From Methylophilus sp. TWE2 (GTDB lineage: Bacteria; Pseudomonadota; Gammaproteobacteria; Burkholderiales; Methylophilaceae), in assembly GCF_001183865.1 (NCBI RefSeq), contig NZ_CP012020.1, positions 1,736,001 through 1,800,000 of the forward strand: a DNA stretch of 64,000 bases. The letters run 5' to 3'. The stretch's first letter is position 1, and the number at the start of each line of letters is the position of its first letter. The position numbers and the translations under genes were made by a program. The notes below the pieces were generated by a model. The model was not told the origin of the DNA. It ran no database searches and saw only the letters and a program-made list of their open reading frames with translations. Of this stretch, positions 53,256 to 62,570 are shown piece by piece.

Positions 53256-53285
53256 TCAGTGCCGTGTTTATCACACGCTGAACGA

Positions 53286-53310
53286 AACCCGCCGCAAGGC
53301 GGGTTTTTTG
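53286..53310 (+). terminator. Terminator of pqqA
   Basis: AACCCGCC-GCAA-GGCGGGTT (53286-53305) followed by TTTTG. Very stable GC stem with a tetraloop, 30 bases after the pqqA stop. Confidence 0.93.
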
Positions 53311-53427
53311 TTGCCAGTTGTGGTCTCTAAAAATACTCTCCATTAACTGCAACTTAAATAGCGCTAACAAGGCTTAGCCGCAGGAACCTTCTATTCGTGA
53401 GGTTTACTAACTCATCATGATTAGCCC

Positions 53428-53459
53428 TATAATTACGTCATTATCTCGTCTTATGACGT
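53428..53459 (+). promoter_or_regulatory. Promoter and dyad before the coiled-coil gene
   Basis: TATAAT (53428-53433) is a good -10 with a weak -35 (TTTACT, 19-base spacer). A dyad ACGTCAT (53435-53441) / ATGACGT (53453-53459) lies at the expected start site and could be an operator or a leader hairpin. The gene starts at 53478. Confidence 0.35.
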
Positions 53460-53477
53460 TTTCTCACGGAGTATCGA

Positions 53478-53792
53478 ATGCGTTTACAGTCTGTTTTAGT
53501 TTTATTATTAGCCGCGACGCTGAGCCAGCCAGCATTTTCTCGTAATATCAGCAATGAGCAGGCGGAGGCTGCCAGCGCGCGGGATGCTGTGGGTGACGCC
53601 ATGAGTAAGCTCAGTGATCTAGAACAAAAAATCAAATCTCAAGAAGCGCTTGTCGCACGCGAACAGGAACGGTTAAAGCAATACCAGTCTGAAAAAGCCC
53701 AGACTGAGAAGGACCTTGAAAACAAAAAAATGATTTTTGAGCAAAAATCAAAAGTGCTCGATGATGCCTGGAAACAACGTAACGACTACTGA
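53478..53792 (+). CDS. Periplasmic coiled-coil protein of unknown function
   Basis: A 104-residue protein: signal peptide (residues 1-21, cut after AFS) and a mature part that is almost wholly charged and helical (KLSDLEQKIKSQEALVAREQERLKQYQ and on), with heptad spacing of Leu, Ile and Val. It resembles small periplasmic coiled-coil or chaperone-like proteins; no specific family is recognised. A terminator follows closely, so it is a single-gene unit. Confidence 0.75.
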   Translation: MRLQSVLVLLLAATLSQPAFSRNISNEQAEAASARDAVGDAMSKLSDLEQKIKSQEALVAREQERLKQYQSEKAQTEKDLENKKMIFEQKSKVLDDAWKQRNDY

Positions 53793-53811
53793 TTGAGTCC
53801 CAGCCTTTCTC

Positions 53812-53841
53812 AAACACCAGTTTCAGGACTGGTGTTTTTTT
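53812..53841 (+). terminator. Terminator after the coiled-coil gene
   Basis: AAACACCAGT (53812-53821), loop TTCAGG, ACTGGTGTTT (53828-53837) and further T residues. Ten-base perfect stem, 20 bases after the stop. Confidence 0.93.
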
Positions 53842-53898
53842 ATGTCTTCACGTGACATGCGCACCTGATTGACAATGCTTTTGAGAAATCAAGGCAAG

Positions 53899-53940
53899 TT
53901 GACCTGCGTCAATACCCCATGCTCATTGCCGACCTACAAT
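53899..53940 (+). promoter_or_regulatory. Class II FNR-type promoter of ompW
   Basis: TTGACCTGCGTCAA (53899-53912) is a CRP/FNR-family dyad (TTGAC-N4-GTCAA), and TACAAT (53935-53940) is a good -10. A start near 53947 puts the dyad centre at about -41.5, the class II FNR position. FNR control of ompW is known in E. coli. Confidence 0.65.
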
Positions 53941-53975
53941 GCACCCAAGTTCAATGCACTAATGGAGTGATCACA

Positions 53976-54671
53976 ATGAAAAAAACCGCAATCAGTTTAA
54001 TGTTGGCAGCGTTATTGCCTGCCATGAATGTACAGGCAGAACAAGGCGATTGGGTTGTCCGCTTGCGTGCCACCAATGTCAAACCAAATGAAGACAGCAG
54101 CCTGGGCAAATACGTCAACCAGAATGTTGCCAACGTCATGACACCAAGCGCTGAACTCAAAGTGGACAGTAATACCATCCCTGAGCTTGATATCAGTTAC
54201 TACTGGACAAAGAACATTGCTACGGAGTTGATCCTGGCATTGGGTACAAAGCATGATGTCAAGATTAGTGGTGACAGTGGCGGTGTGGTCAATAATCAGA
54301 AGCTAGGTGAAGTAGACTTATTGCCACCGACGCTGACCGTCCAATGGCACTTTAACCCAGATGCAACATTTGACCCTTATATCGGTGCTGGTATCAATGC
54401 CACCTTTATGCTGGACCGCTATTTGAGAGGCTCAGCAGGTGCAATTAACGGTGAAAAAATCAGGCTTGACCGCAGCAGCTTCGGTCCTGCCCTGCAAGCA
54501 GGTTTTGATATCAACCTCAAAGATGGCTGGCTCATCAACGCCGATGTGAAGCGTTTGTGGATTGACACGGATGTTGAACTGAATAGTGCGATCACTGGCC
54601 GTTGGACAAAAATTGACGAACTGGATATCGACCCATGGGTGATTAGTTTTGGCGTAGGCAAACGCTTCTAA
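53976..54671 (+). CDS. ompW: OmpW-family outer-membrane protein
   Basis: A 231-residue eight-stranded outer-membrane barrel. The reading from ATG 53976 (GGAG upstream) begins with a signal peptide MKKTAISLMLAALLPAMNVQA and the OmpW mature start EQGDWVVRLRATNV. Other marks are ELDISYYWTKNIATELIL, LPPTLTVQWHFNPDATFDPYIGAGIN and the terminal DPWVISFGVGKRF. OmpW forms a small hydrophobic channel and is often linked to anaerobiosis or stress, in keeping with the FNR-type box upstream. The preceding 19 codons are excluded. Confidence 0.93.
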   Translation: MKKTAISLMLAALLPAMNVQAEQGDWVVRLRATNVKPNEDSSLGKYVNQNVANVMTPSAELKVDSNTIPELDISYYWTKNIATELILALGTKHDVKISGDSGGVVNNQKLGEVDLLPPTLTVQWHFNPDATFDPYIGAGINATFMLDRYLRGSAGAINGEKIRLDRSSFGPALQAGFDINLKDGWLINADVKRLWIDTDVELNSAITGRWTKIDELDIDPWVISFGVGKRF

Positions 54672-54721
54672 ACCCACTGTTAGTACAGTCTCTTCCCTGG
54701 GGCAGTAATACGCTCCATTCA

Positions 54722-54755
54722 CCTCTGATACTACCCCAGTGTCAGAGGTTTTTTT
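54722..54755 (+). terminator. Terminator after ompW
   Basis: CCTCTGATAC (54722-54731), GTGTCAGAGG (54739-54748) with one G-U pair, then TTTTTTT. About 50 bases after the stop of ompW. Confidence 0.88.
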
Positions 54756-54774
54756 ATGGAAATTTAATCCACGG

Positions 54775-55608
54775 TCACTCGAAATTAAAACGCGACGACA
54801 AGCTAGTGAGATTCAGCTGCTCTAATAGTTGCAGGCCGCGCTCACGCGCACTCCGTTTGCGCTGTCCGGTATATTTGGCAATGATGAGTTCATTTTTCAT
54901 TGAGTGTTCCCAGCCCACCAGCTCCGTGACGGTCACTTGGTAGCCATGTGCTTCCAGTGCCAGGCAGCGCAACACATTGGTCACCTGGCTACCAAACTCA
55001 CGTGTATGGATAGGATGTCGCCACAACTCACTCAAAAATGTTTTAGAGAGTGTTTCAGCCTTGTGCTGGCGCATCACTTCAGCCACCTCGGCCTGACAGC
55101 AAGGCACCAACACCATAAATTTTGCCTGCTTTTGCAAACCAAACTGGATGGCGTCATCTGTGGCTGTGTTACAAGCATGCAATGCAGTCACGATATCCAC
55201 TGCTTCCGGTAATTTTTCTGACGCCATGGCCTCAGCCACGGTAAGGTGTTCAAATTGCATGCGGTCAAAACCACATTCCAGCGCTAGCTGGCGTGACTTT
55301 TCAATCAACTCGCCTCGGCTTTCAATGCCAATCACCTGGCCGCTCGCATGCTGCTTGAGCAATAAATCATACAAAATAAACCCGAGGTAGGACTTGCCTG
55401 CGCCATGGTCCACCAAGACTGGCTGAGGCTGCTTCTCCATCACCACCTGCATCAATGGTTCGATGAAGTTGACCAAATGGTAGACTTGCTTGAGTTTGCG
55501 GCGACTATCCTGGTTGAGTTTGCCATCACGCGTCAATATATGCAGCGCCTGCAACAACGGGAGAGATTGGCCAGGCTTCACTTCGGGTGGCAATTGTAGG
55601 TTGACCAT
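54775..55608 (-). CDS. SAM-dependent methyltransferase (Methyltransf_32 type)
   Basis: A 277-residue class I methyltransferase. The SAM loop is VDHGAGKSYLGFILYDLL (near residue 65), then VIGIESRGELIEKSRQLA, VTALHACNTATDDAI and CCQAEVAE, all typical of the family that includes proteins like METTL/RsmH-unrelated group Methyltransf_32. The C-terminal part (GQRKRSARERGLQLLEQL) is basic, suggesting a nucleic-acid or ribosomal substrate. Target unknown. It lies tail-to-tail with ompW. Confidence 0.82.
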   Translation of the reverse strand: MVNLQLPPEVKPGQSLPLLQALHILTRDGKLNQDSRRKLKQVYHLVNFIEPLMQVVMEKQPQPVLVDHGAGKSYLGFILYDLLLKQHASGQVIGIESRGELIEKSRQLALECGFDRMQFEHLTVAEAMASEKLPEAVDIVTALHACNTATDDAIQFGLQKQAKFMVLVPCCQAEVAEVMRQHKAETLSKTFLSELWRHPIHTREFGSQVTNVLRCLALEAHGYQVTVTELVGWEHSMKNELIIAKYTGQRKRSARERGLQLLEQLNLTSLSSRFNFE

Positions 55609-55863
55609 GTGGATGAGTGCTTTAAAATGCTAAATATACAAGTTTAACATGTCGCCGAAACAGTATCGCTATGGCTGCCATGCCCTTCCCTGAAGCATTC
55701 TAGGGAACTCAACAGCTGTTTTGAGCATCTTGTTTATCATAGGCAGTGAAATCAATGTGCATAAATGCAAATAAACATTGCCACTTTTGCAGCCATGTTG
55801 GCATATGCTGCATCAATCTGCTGCCTTGCAGCGCTGTTGTCTCAATCGTACCAGGGAGTTTTT

Positions 55864-56931
55864 ATGCCTGACAGTTTAACCAAGCTGTTTCTTGTTTGTT
55901 CACGAATACACCTCAAAGCCGCCCAGTTGTTTACGCTCACGCTCTTCCTACTTACAAATTCAGTGTTTGCGGATACGGTATGGCTGAAAAATGGCGATAA
56001 AATCACCGGCACCTTGGGCGCCAAAATCTCCAACAAGCTCACCGTCAAAACCACTTATGCAGACGAAGTCAAAATCAACTGGAACGATATCCATAGTATA
56101 GACGCCGATAAGCCTATTCTCATGCAGCTTTCAGATGGCAGCATTGTCAACGGGCGACTGGTACATACCGAGGAAGGCCAGGTGATTCTGGATGAGGAAA
56201 CCAATAGTGTCCTGGTTGATACCGAACTCAATGAAATCCACTATATCAACCCCACCCGAGACCTCATAGGCGAAGGCTATGTCTGGACAGGTAACCTCAG
56301 CCTTGGCGGAGCTTTTAACAGTGGCAATAGTGACAACCGCAACATGCAGTTTAATGGTGAGTCAGTCTTACGTGGCCTGGATGATCGGTATACCGTCCAG
56401 GGTTATTACTACTGGGCAGAAGATAATGGCAATCAGACACAGAATAACGCACGTGTCCGCGGACAGTATGACCACTTTTTTACCAAAAAATGGTTTAGCT
56501 ACCTCAACACCATCCAGGAAAAGGATCGGTTCAGGGATATCAGGCTACGTAGCCAGTACGGTGTGGGTACCGGTTATCAGATTTTTGAAGGAGACAAGCG
56601 TAACCTTTCACTAGAAGGCGGTTTAACCTGGATCAAGCAAGATTATTACGAAGAAACAGACGAAAACCATGCCGCATTGCGCTGGGCGGTAAACTATAAC
56701 CAATATTTGTTTGACTCTTTTGTACAGGCATTCCATCGTCACGAAGTGTTATACACTCCCAGATCGCCTTCTCAAGTGCTGGTCTATAGCTCCACCGGTT
56801 TACGCTTCCCCTTTATCTTTGGTCTGAGTGCGTCCACCCAGGTAGACTATAACTATGATAGCCGCCCTGTGGATGACCGCAAAAAAGGTGACACGCGTGC
56901 GTTATTCACTTTAGGTTATAGCTGGAAATAA
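55864..56931 (+). CDS. DUF481 outer-membrane protein (YdiY-like)
   Basis: A 355-residue exported protein: signal peptide of about 36 residues (cut near NSVFA), a small beta domain (about 40-130; TVWLKNGDKITGTLGAKIS and NDIHSIDADKP) and a DUF481 barrel from about 140 (GNLSLGGAFNSGNSDNRNMQFNGE) to the C-terminal aromatic GYSWK. DUF481 proteins are salt or acid-stress outer-membrane proteins of unknown function. I chose ATG 55864 because AGGGAG lies just before it; the frame is open 33 codons further up, but without a ribosome site. Confidence 0.85.
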   Translation: MPDSLTKLFLVCSRIHLKAAQLFTLTLFLLTNSVFADTVWLKNGDKITGTLGAKISNKLTVKTTYADEVKINWNDIHSIDADKPILMQLSDGSIVNGRLVHTEEGQVILDEETNSVLVDTELNEIHYINPTRDLIGEGYVWTGNLSLGGAFNSGNSDNRNMQFNGESVLRGLDDRYTVQGYYYWAEDNGNQTQNNARVRGQYDHFFTKKWFSYLNTIQEKDRFRDIRLRSQYGVGTGYQIFEGDKRNLSLEGGLTWIKQDYYEETDENHAALRWAVNYNQYLFDSFVQAFHRHEVLYTPRSPSQVLVYSSTGLRFPFIFGLSASTQVDYNYDSRPVDDRKKGDTRALFTLGYSWK

Positions 56932-57094
56932 GGGGCAAGTTAAGCATTTAGTGAGTCGCCACATCAATGCTAAAATGATCGCTTGATTGCTTTAGTCCAT
57001 GCTGATTCCAAATCATAGGAAACAGGACTAAAACAATCAGGGTACGGCAAGCACATTGAACCCGTATTTTTTGAGTTGAGGATGGAGCAAAAAT

Positions 57095-58027
57095 ATGGCG
57101 ATACAATGGTTTCCGGGGCATATGACCTCTGCCCGCAAAAAGGCAGAGGAAACACTGGAGCATATTGACGTCGTGATTGAGGTGCTGGATGCGCGCGTCC
57201 CCGCAGCCAGTCATAACCCCATGATTGAGGAAATGCGCAATTTCCGCCAGCGCCCCAATCTTAAAATCCTCAATAAAGCTGATTTGGCCGACCCGCAAGT
57301 GACGCAGGCCTGGTTGAATTACTTTAACAGCCAGCCCAATACCAAAGCGGTCGCCCTCTCCTGCAAAAAACCTGGCGATGCCAAGAAAATCCCGGGATTG
57401 TGCCGTCAACTGGCGCCTCACCGCGGCACCCCCTTAAAACCATTACGCATGATGATCATGGGCATTCCCAATGTCGGTAAATCCACATTGATGAACGCCC
57501 TGCTCAACCGCCGTGCCGCCAAGGTCGGTGACGAACCAGCCGTGACCAAAAGCCAGCAACGCTTTGACCTCAGCGACAGCCTCAATATTACGGATACGCC
57601 AGGGATGATGTGGCCAAAAATCGAGCATGAATCAGATGGCTATCTGCTTGCTGCGAGCCATGCCATCGGCCGTAATGCCGTGATTGATGAAGATGTGGCC
57701 GAATTCCTGGGCAACCTGCTACTGAAACAATACCCGGCGCTGATGAATACGCGTTACAAACTGGACGCCATGAAGCTGGATGTGAACAGCATGGATGGTA
57801 TTGACCTGCTGGAAGCCATTGCCAAACGCCGCACTTACAAACGTAACGATGGTGAATGGGATATGGAACGCACGGCCATGGCCCTTCTCACGGACTATCG
57901 CAGCGGTGCGATTGGCCGGGTTAGCCTGGAATCTCCGCAGAGCCGGGCTGAGATGCTGGTACTCGCGGCAGAAAATACGGCAAAAAAAACAGAAGAGCAG
58001 CCTCAACCGGAAGCCGATACGCTTTAG
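57095..58027 (+). CDS. rbgA: Ribosome biogenesis GTPase YlqF/RbgA
   Basis: A 310-residue circularly permuted GTPase needed for late 50S subunit assembly. Motif order is the permuted one: WFPGHM at the start, NKADLADP (G4) before IPNVGKSTLMNALL (G1), then DTPGMMWPKI (G3). A C-terminal helical domain follows from about residue 170. GGATGGAG precedes the ATG. Convergent with the diguanylate cyclase gene 15 bases downstream. Confidence 0.95.
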   Translation: MAIQWFPGHMTSARKKAEETLEHIDVVIEVLDARVPAASHNPMIEEMRNFRQRPNLKILNKADLADPQVTQAWLNYFNSQPNTKAVALSCKKPGDAKKIPGLCRQLAPHRGTPLKPLRMMIMGIPNVGKSTLMNALLNRRAAKVGDEPAVTKSQQRFDLSDSLNITDTPGMMWPKIEHESDGYLLAASHAIGRNAVIDEDVAEFLGNLLLKQYPALMNTRYKLDAMKLDVNSMDGIDLLEAIAKRRTYKRNDGEWDMERTAMALLTDYRSGAIGRVSLESPQSRAEMLVLAAENTAKKTEEQPQPEADTL

Positions 58028-58042
58028 ACTTCATTTTAAATA

Positions 58043-59308
58043 TTAGGCAATCAAACTGGCATGACGTTTTGCGGGTTTACCCTCTTCCGCTGACTTAGCC
58101 TGTAATTGCTCAACATTGCTGGCAATGCGGTTACGGCCCTCTTTTTTGGCCTTGTACAGGTTTTGGTCAGCCGCAGAAAATAGCCCTTCGAGCACATACC
58201 CTACGGTCTCTGAGCTGACTGCGCCAACACTGACCGTGCATTTGATGGCTTGTGTTTCGCTACGCATGCTTTCCACGCCGGCAATATTCACCGGGGTCAC
58301 CTCAATAATACGGCGGATACGCTCCGCCAGTATCATGGCTTCATGCTCACCCGTGTTGGGCATCAGGACACAGAACTCTTCTCCTCCATAGCGGCCAATC
58401 ACATCGCCGCCACGTAATGCGGCGCGTATGGTGCCAGCACATGACTTGAGTACCACATCGCCAACCAAGTGGCCATAGACGTCATTGACCTTTTTAAAAT
58501 AGTCCAGGTCCACCATCAGCATCCCCATAGGCAAGCGCAGGCGTTGTGATACAGCCTGCATGCGCGTGGCTGCTTCTTGCAAGCCACGTCTGTTTAATAC
58601 ACCTGTCAGGCCATCCAAGGTGGCAATCGCCTGCAATCCAGCCTGGGCGCGGACATGCATCACCAATAACAGCAGGCTGGTCACAGTCACCATCGATAGC
58701 ATCATGAATGTGGTCAGATAGGCATGGATAGGCCAATGCGGAAATGTGTGCAAGTGACTGTCATCCGTTAACACCACCTTGACCGCGAGCACGACCAGCA
58801 TCAGGCTAACCAAAGCAAACAAGCTGCAACACAGCCAGAAAACGTTGGCCACAAAATCCTTGCCGTGCCCTACCAGGCTGCGCGTAGCGTGACCAAACAC
58901 ATACATCAATGCCGTCAGATTGAACAACAGCAACCATCTGTCTGGCAGATACATATTAATCATGACAGCATTGCCGGCCAGCATCACCGTGATCACCACC
59001 AAGGTGCGGTAACGATAGACACGATAACCTCTAAGCAATCGAATACCGTTGGCGAACAAGCTCACACCGAGTGCGATAATCGTGACTGAGGTGGCAATAT
59101 AAGCGCTGTGGCGGCCATATATCAATGACGTTTCTGAAAAGAAATAAACCGCCAGGCCCAAAGCAAACACCAGCAATCCGCGTACCCAATGCATGATCAG
59201 GCTACGTTGCTGATAGGCGCCAAAAATCAGCAAGACCAGAACCTGCGTTAAGGTAAGTCCAATTGATGATAGAATGACACTGTTGAGATCAAACACAGGG
59301 ACGGACAA
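58043..59308 (-). CDS. Membrane diguanylate cyclase (GGDEF)
   Basis: A 421-residue protein with about six membrane helices in residues 8-210 and a GGDEF domain (about 230-400). The active-site GGEEF is intact (GRYGGEEFCVLMPN), and the inhibitory I-site RGGD lies five residues before it, so the enzyme should make c-di-GMP and be feedback-inhibited. No periplasmic ligand domain is evident; the membrane part resembles 7TM-type sensor modules. The C-terminal tail is basic (KPAKRHASLIA). Confidence 0.9.
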   Translation of the reverse strand: MSVPVFDLNSVILSSIGLTLTQVLVLLIFGAYQQRSLIMHWVRGLLVFALGLAVYFFSETSLIYGRHSAYIATSVTIIALGVSLFANGIRLLRGYRVYRYRTLVVITVMLAGNAVMINMYLPDRWLLLFNLTALMYVFGHATRSLVGHGKDFVANVFWLCCSLFALVSLMLVVLAVKVVLTDDSHLHTFPHWPIHAYLTTFMMLSMVTVTSLLLLVMHVRAQAGLQAIATLDGLTGVLNRRGLQEAATRMQAVSQRLRLPMGMLMVDLDYFKKVNDVYGHLVGDVVLKSCAGTIRAALRGGDVIGRYGGEEFCVLMPNTGEHEAMILAERIRRIIEVTPVNIAGVESMRSETQAIKCTVSVGAVSSETVGYVLEGLFSAADQNLYKAKKEGRNRIASNVEQLQAKSAEEGKPAKRHASLIA

Positions 59309-59436
59309 AGTTTGTTTACCTGAGAAGCATATTACTATGGTTGACCAACTATACCCATTTAAATGAAGGGGTTAAATAGTCCATACAGGCTAATATTCCC
59401 TACCGCTTTGTTGTTTACCACATACCCTGAAGTCCC

Positions 59437-61461
59437 ATGCAGCATCTTCTGAATCCTCCCCAACGCGAAGCCATCCATTACCTAGATGGACCCTTACTCG
59501 TATTGGCTGGCGCCGGTAGTGGTAAAACGCGGGTGATTACGCAAAAAATTGCCTATCTGATTAACCAGGCCGGTTATAAAGCCAACCAGATTGCAGCAAT
59601 CACCTTTACCAATAAAGCCGCCCGTGAAATGCAGGAACGTGTGACACCGTTGCTTGAGGGCAAAAGTGGCAAAGGACTGACGGTCACCACCTTTCACTCC
59701 CTAGGCCTGCAAATCCTGCGCCAGGAAGCCGCCCTACTCGGTTACAAACCTCAGTTCTCTATTCTGGACGCCTCGGACAGCTTTAAAATCCTCAGTGATA
59801 TCCTGGCCACTACAGACAAACAGCTGCTGCGTAAAACGCAATGGCAAATCTCCAGCTGGAAAAATGCGTTTGTGAACCCGGATCAAGCCAAATTGCAGGC
59901 GGATGAAGAGCTCACCCATGCCGCCGCCCGCGTTTACCAGCTATACCAGCAAACTCTGCGTGCCTATCAGGCGGTGGATTTTGACGACCTGATCAAAGTC
60001 CCGGTAGAACTGTTTGACCAGCACAGCGACATGCTGGATAGATGGCAGCGCAAACTGCATTACCTGCTGATTGATGAGTACCAGGATACCAACGCCTGCC
60101 AGTACAGGCTGATCAAGCAACTCACCGGTCTGCGAGGCCAGTTCACTGCTGTAGGTGACGACGACCAGGCTATTTATGGCTGGCGCGGTGCCGACGTGGA
60201 AAACCTGCGTCAATTAACTGTGGACTTTTCCAAGCTTAAAGTGATCAAACTGGAGCAAAACTACCGGTCAACGGTGCGTATTCTGCGTGCAGCCAACCAC
60301 GTCATCGCCAACAACCCAAAACTGTTTGAGAAAAAACTGTGGAGCGAGCACGGCACTGGTGATTTGATTCATGTTACGGCGACCCAAAGTGAAGAACACG
60401 AAGCCGAAACGGTCGTTATGAAGTTACAGGCGCACAAATTCGAGCACCGTACGACTTATAAAGACTATGCGATCCTCTACCGCAGCAATCACCAGGCACG
60501 CATCATTGAGCAGTTTTTGCGCAACCACAAAATCCCCTACACTATTTCCGGCGGGCAATCTTTTTTCGATAAAGCAGAAATTAAAGACATTACCAGCTAT
60601 TTGCGCCTGATCGCCAACGAGGACGATGATCCGGCCTTTATCCGTGCTGCCACGACGCCCAAAAAAGGCATAGGCAACACCACATTAGAGCGACTCGGCG
60701 AATACGCCAGTGCGCATAAAATGTCTCTTTTTGCAGCCGCATTTGAAGGCGGCTTCCAACATGAAATCGGCGCCAAGCAACTGGACGATTTGCTGACCTT
60801 TTGCCGCTATATACAGACATTACAAGGCCGCGCCGTCAAAGATCCGGCCAACGAAGTGCTAGGAGATCTCTTAGCTGCCATTCAATATGAAAGCTATCTC
60901 TACGACGGCGAAGAAGCCAGATCCGCGGAAACGCGCTGGGGCAACGTGCAGGAGTTTGTCGCCTGGCTCAGCAAAAAAGGTGAAGCCTCCACTGAGTACG
61001 GGAATGAGTCCGAGGGCAAAAACCTGCTAGAACTGACACAACTCGTGTCGCTAATTACCATGCTAGAAGGCCGTGAAGACGGCGAACCCGACGCTGTCAA
61101 ACTCTCCACCCTCCACGCCTCCAAAGGCCTGGAGTACGGTCACGTATTCTTGATTGGCTGCGAAGAAGGTATCCTGCCGCACACCAACTCCATAGACGCC
61201 GACCAAATTGAAGAAGAGCGTCGCCTCATGTATGTCGGCATCACGCGCGCGCAGAAATCACTCAATATCACCTGGTGCAAAAAACGTAAACGCGCGGGGG
61301 AAATGCAAGCCTGTGAGCCCAGCCGCTTTATTAGCGAGCTGCCCAAGGACGATGTCAAACACTTCGGCAACCCGTTTAATGGGCCGGATCAGGTACTAAG
61401 CAAAGACTATGGCAAAAGCAAGATGGCTAATATTAAGGCAATGCTGGCGGCCAAACAATAA
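59437..61461 (+). CDS. rep: ATP-dependent DNA helicase Rep
   Basis: A 674-residue superfamily 1A 3'-5' helicase that helps forks past protein roadblocks. Helicase motifs are all visible: LAGAGSGKTRVI (I), TFTNKAAREMQERV (Ia), DEYQDTN (II), VGDDDQAIYGWRGAD (III), LEQNYRS (IV), LSTLHASKGLEY (V) and ERRLMYVGITRAQ (VI). Length and the DDQAIYGWRGAD form match Rep more than UvrD or PcrA. It is transcribed alone; 139 AT-rich bases follow with no gene. Confidence 0.94.
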   Translation: MQHLLNPPQREAIHYLDGPLLVLAGAGSGKTRVITQKIAYLINQAGYKANQIAAITFTNKAAREMQERVTPLLEGKSGKGLTVTTFHSLGLQILRQEAALLGYKPQFSILDASDSFKILSDILATTDKQLLRKTQWQISSWKNAFVNPDQAKLQADEELTHAAARVYQLYQQTLRAYQAVDFDDLIKVPVELFDQHSDMLDRWQRKLHYLLIDEYQDTNACQYRLIKQLTGLRGQFTAVGDDDQAIYGWRGADVENLRQLTVDFSKLKVIKLEQNYRSTVRILRAANHVIANNPKLFEKKLWSEHGTGDLIHVTATQSEEHEAETVVMKLQAHKFEHRTTYKDYAILYRSNHQARIIEQFLRNHKIPYTISGGQSFFDKAEIKDITSYLRLIANEDDDPAFIRAATTPKKGIGNTTLERLGEYASAHKMSLFAAAFEGGFQHEIGAKQLDDLLTFCRYIQTLQGRAVKDPANEVLGDLLAAIQYESYLYDGEEARSAETRWGNVQEFVAWLSKKGEASTEYGNESEGKNLLELTQLVSLITMLEGREDGEPDAVKLSTLHASKGLEYGHVFLIGCEEGILPHTNSIDADQIEEERRLMYVGITRAQKSLNITWCKKRKRAGEMQACEPSRFISELPKDDVKHFGNPFNGPDQVLSKDYGKSKMANIKAMLAAKQ

Positions 61462-61600
61462 ATATAGGTAAGTAATCAATAATATAGATGAAGGTGAATT
61501 TTTGGCTCAATGACTTGAAACAAATCAGGAACCATCAAACTTAATGAAAATCGTGAAACTGTAAGCTCAGATTTGAACTATTAACTCATTATTTGAAAAG

Positions 61601-62569
61601 TTAATTTTTATTGGGCTCGACCCTAAATTTGCTAAAGCCCATCCACGCAGTCAAGCGCCCAGCAATTGCCGCCATATCCAATAACATCGCTACGGGAATA
61701 ATCGCAATTGGCTGCCACCAGTGCTCCCACCATATTTTGTAACCGGCCCTTCGTAAGGGGTCTAGTACCCCTCTAAAGAGCAAATAAGGCAACAACCCTA
61801 ATATTGCAGGTGAATAGCCTAAGGCCATCAACACGTAAACCAGCGACACGACGAACAGCATCAGATTCCTGGATAAATTACTCAAGCCTGCAATGGTTGC
61901 GCTTTGTTCATAGACAAACCACTTTTTAACGCCCGCCCATAAGTTTGTAGGAAAATGTCGATAGTGGACCGCTGTCTCGCTGCAAGTGACCCTAGCGATA
62001 TTTTCTGCCAAAATGCGCTTATTCCACAGTAAGTCTTCACCAGAACGCAAATGCTCTTCAAAGTACCCGGCTTTTAGAAACACATCCTTGTGAAAAAGCG
62101 AGGCTGGCAATATAGGTGCACGGTTACCCTGTCCATAAGACACTGCGCATATCAGCCGGCCAAAAGGATGCTCATCAGAAAACTGGCACATGCCATATAC
62201 TGCCTGGGCTTGATTGTCTTGCATACAAGCCCAAAGTTTACTCAGCCAGTCAGCTTCAGGCTTGATACCCACATCAAGAAAGGCGATCCACTCAAAAGTT
62301 GCTTGCTTGACACCCGAGTTTCTTGCAGCGCCCGGGTAACCACCAGGATGATGAATCAATTTAAAGCGAATCCCCATCTGCGCTGCACGGCTTGACCAGG
62401 ATTCAATCAGGGATACACTTTTGTCAGTAGATCCTGTGTCTACAAAAATGATCTCTGAAGGCAGTGTCGATAATGCGAGGATACCATCCAGCGTCTCGGA
62501 TATGGTCGATGCTTCATTCCTGACCGGGATGACAAGGGATACTGGCAGGCTAGGTTGAGCGGTGATCAT
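61601..62569 (-). CDS. Family 2 glycosyltransferase, membrane-anchored
   Basis: A 322-residue GT2 enzyme. The N-terminal nucleotide-sugar domain reads SLVIPVRNEASTISETLDGI, EIIFVDTGSTDKS and AARNSGVKQATFEWIAFLDVG (a DxG/DxD-like metal site). Two or three hydrophobic segments near the C-terminus (about 235-300) anchor it in the membrane. It probably adds a sugar to a surface polysaccharide; donor and acceptor are unknown. It starts 1 base after the preceding GT2 gene ends, so the two belong to one unit. Confidence 0.85.
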   Translation of the reverse strand: MITAQPSLPVSLVIPVRNEASTISETLDGILALSTLPSEIIFVDTGSTDKSVSLIESWSSRAAQMGIRFKLIHHPGGYPGAARNSGVKQATFEWIAFLDVGIKPEADWLSKLWACMQDNQAQAVYGMCQFSDEHPFGRLICAVSYGQGNRAPILPASLFHKDVFLKAGYFEEHLRSGEDLLWNKRILAENIARVTCSETAVHYRHFPTNLWAGVKKWFVYEQSATIAGLSNLSRNLMLFVVSLVYVLMALGYSPAILGLLPYLLFRGVLDPLRRAGYKIWWEHWWQPIAIIPVAMLLDMAAIAGRLTAWMGFSKFRVEPNKN

Positions 62570-62570
62570 G

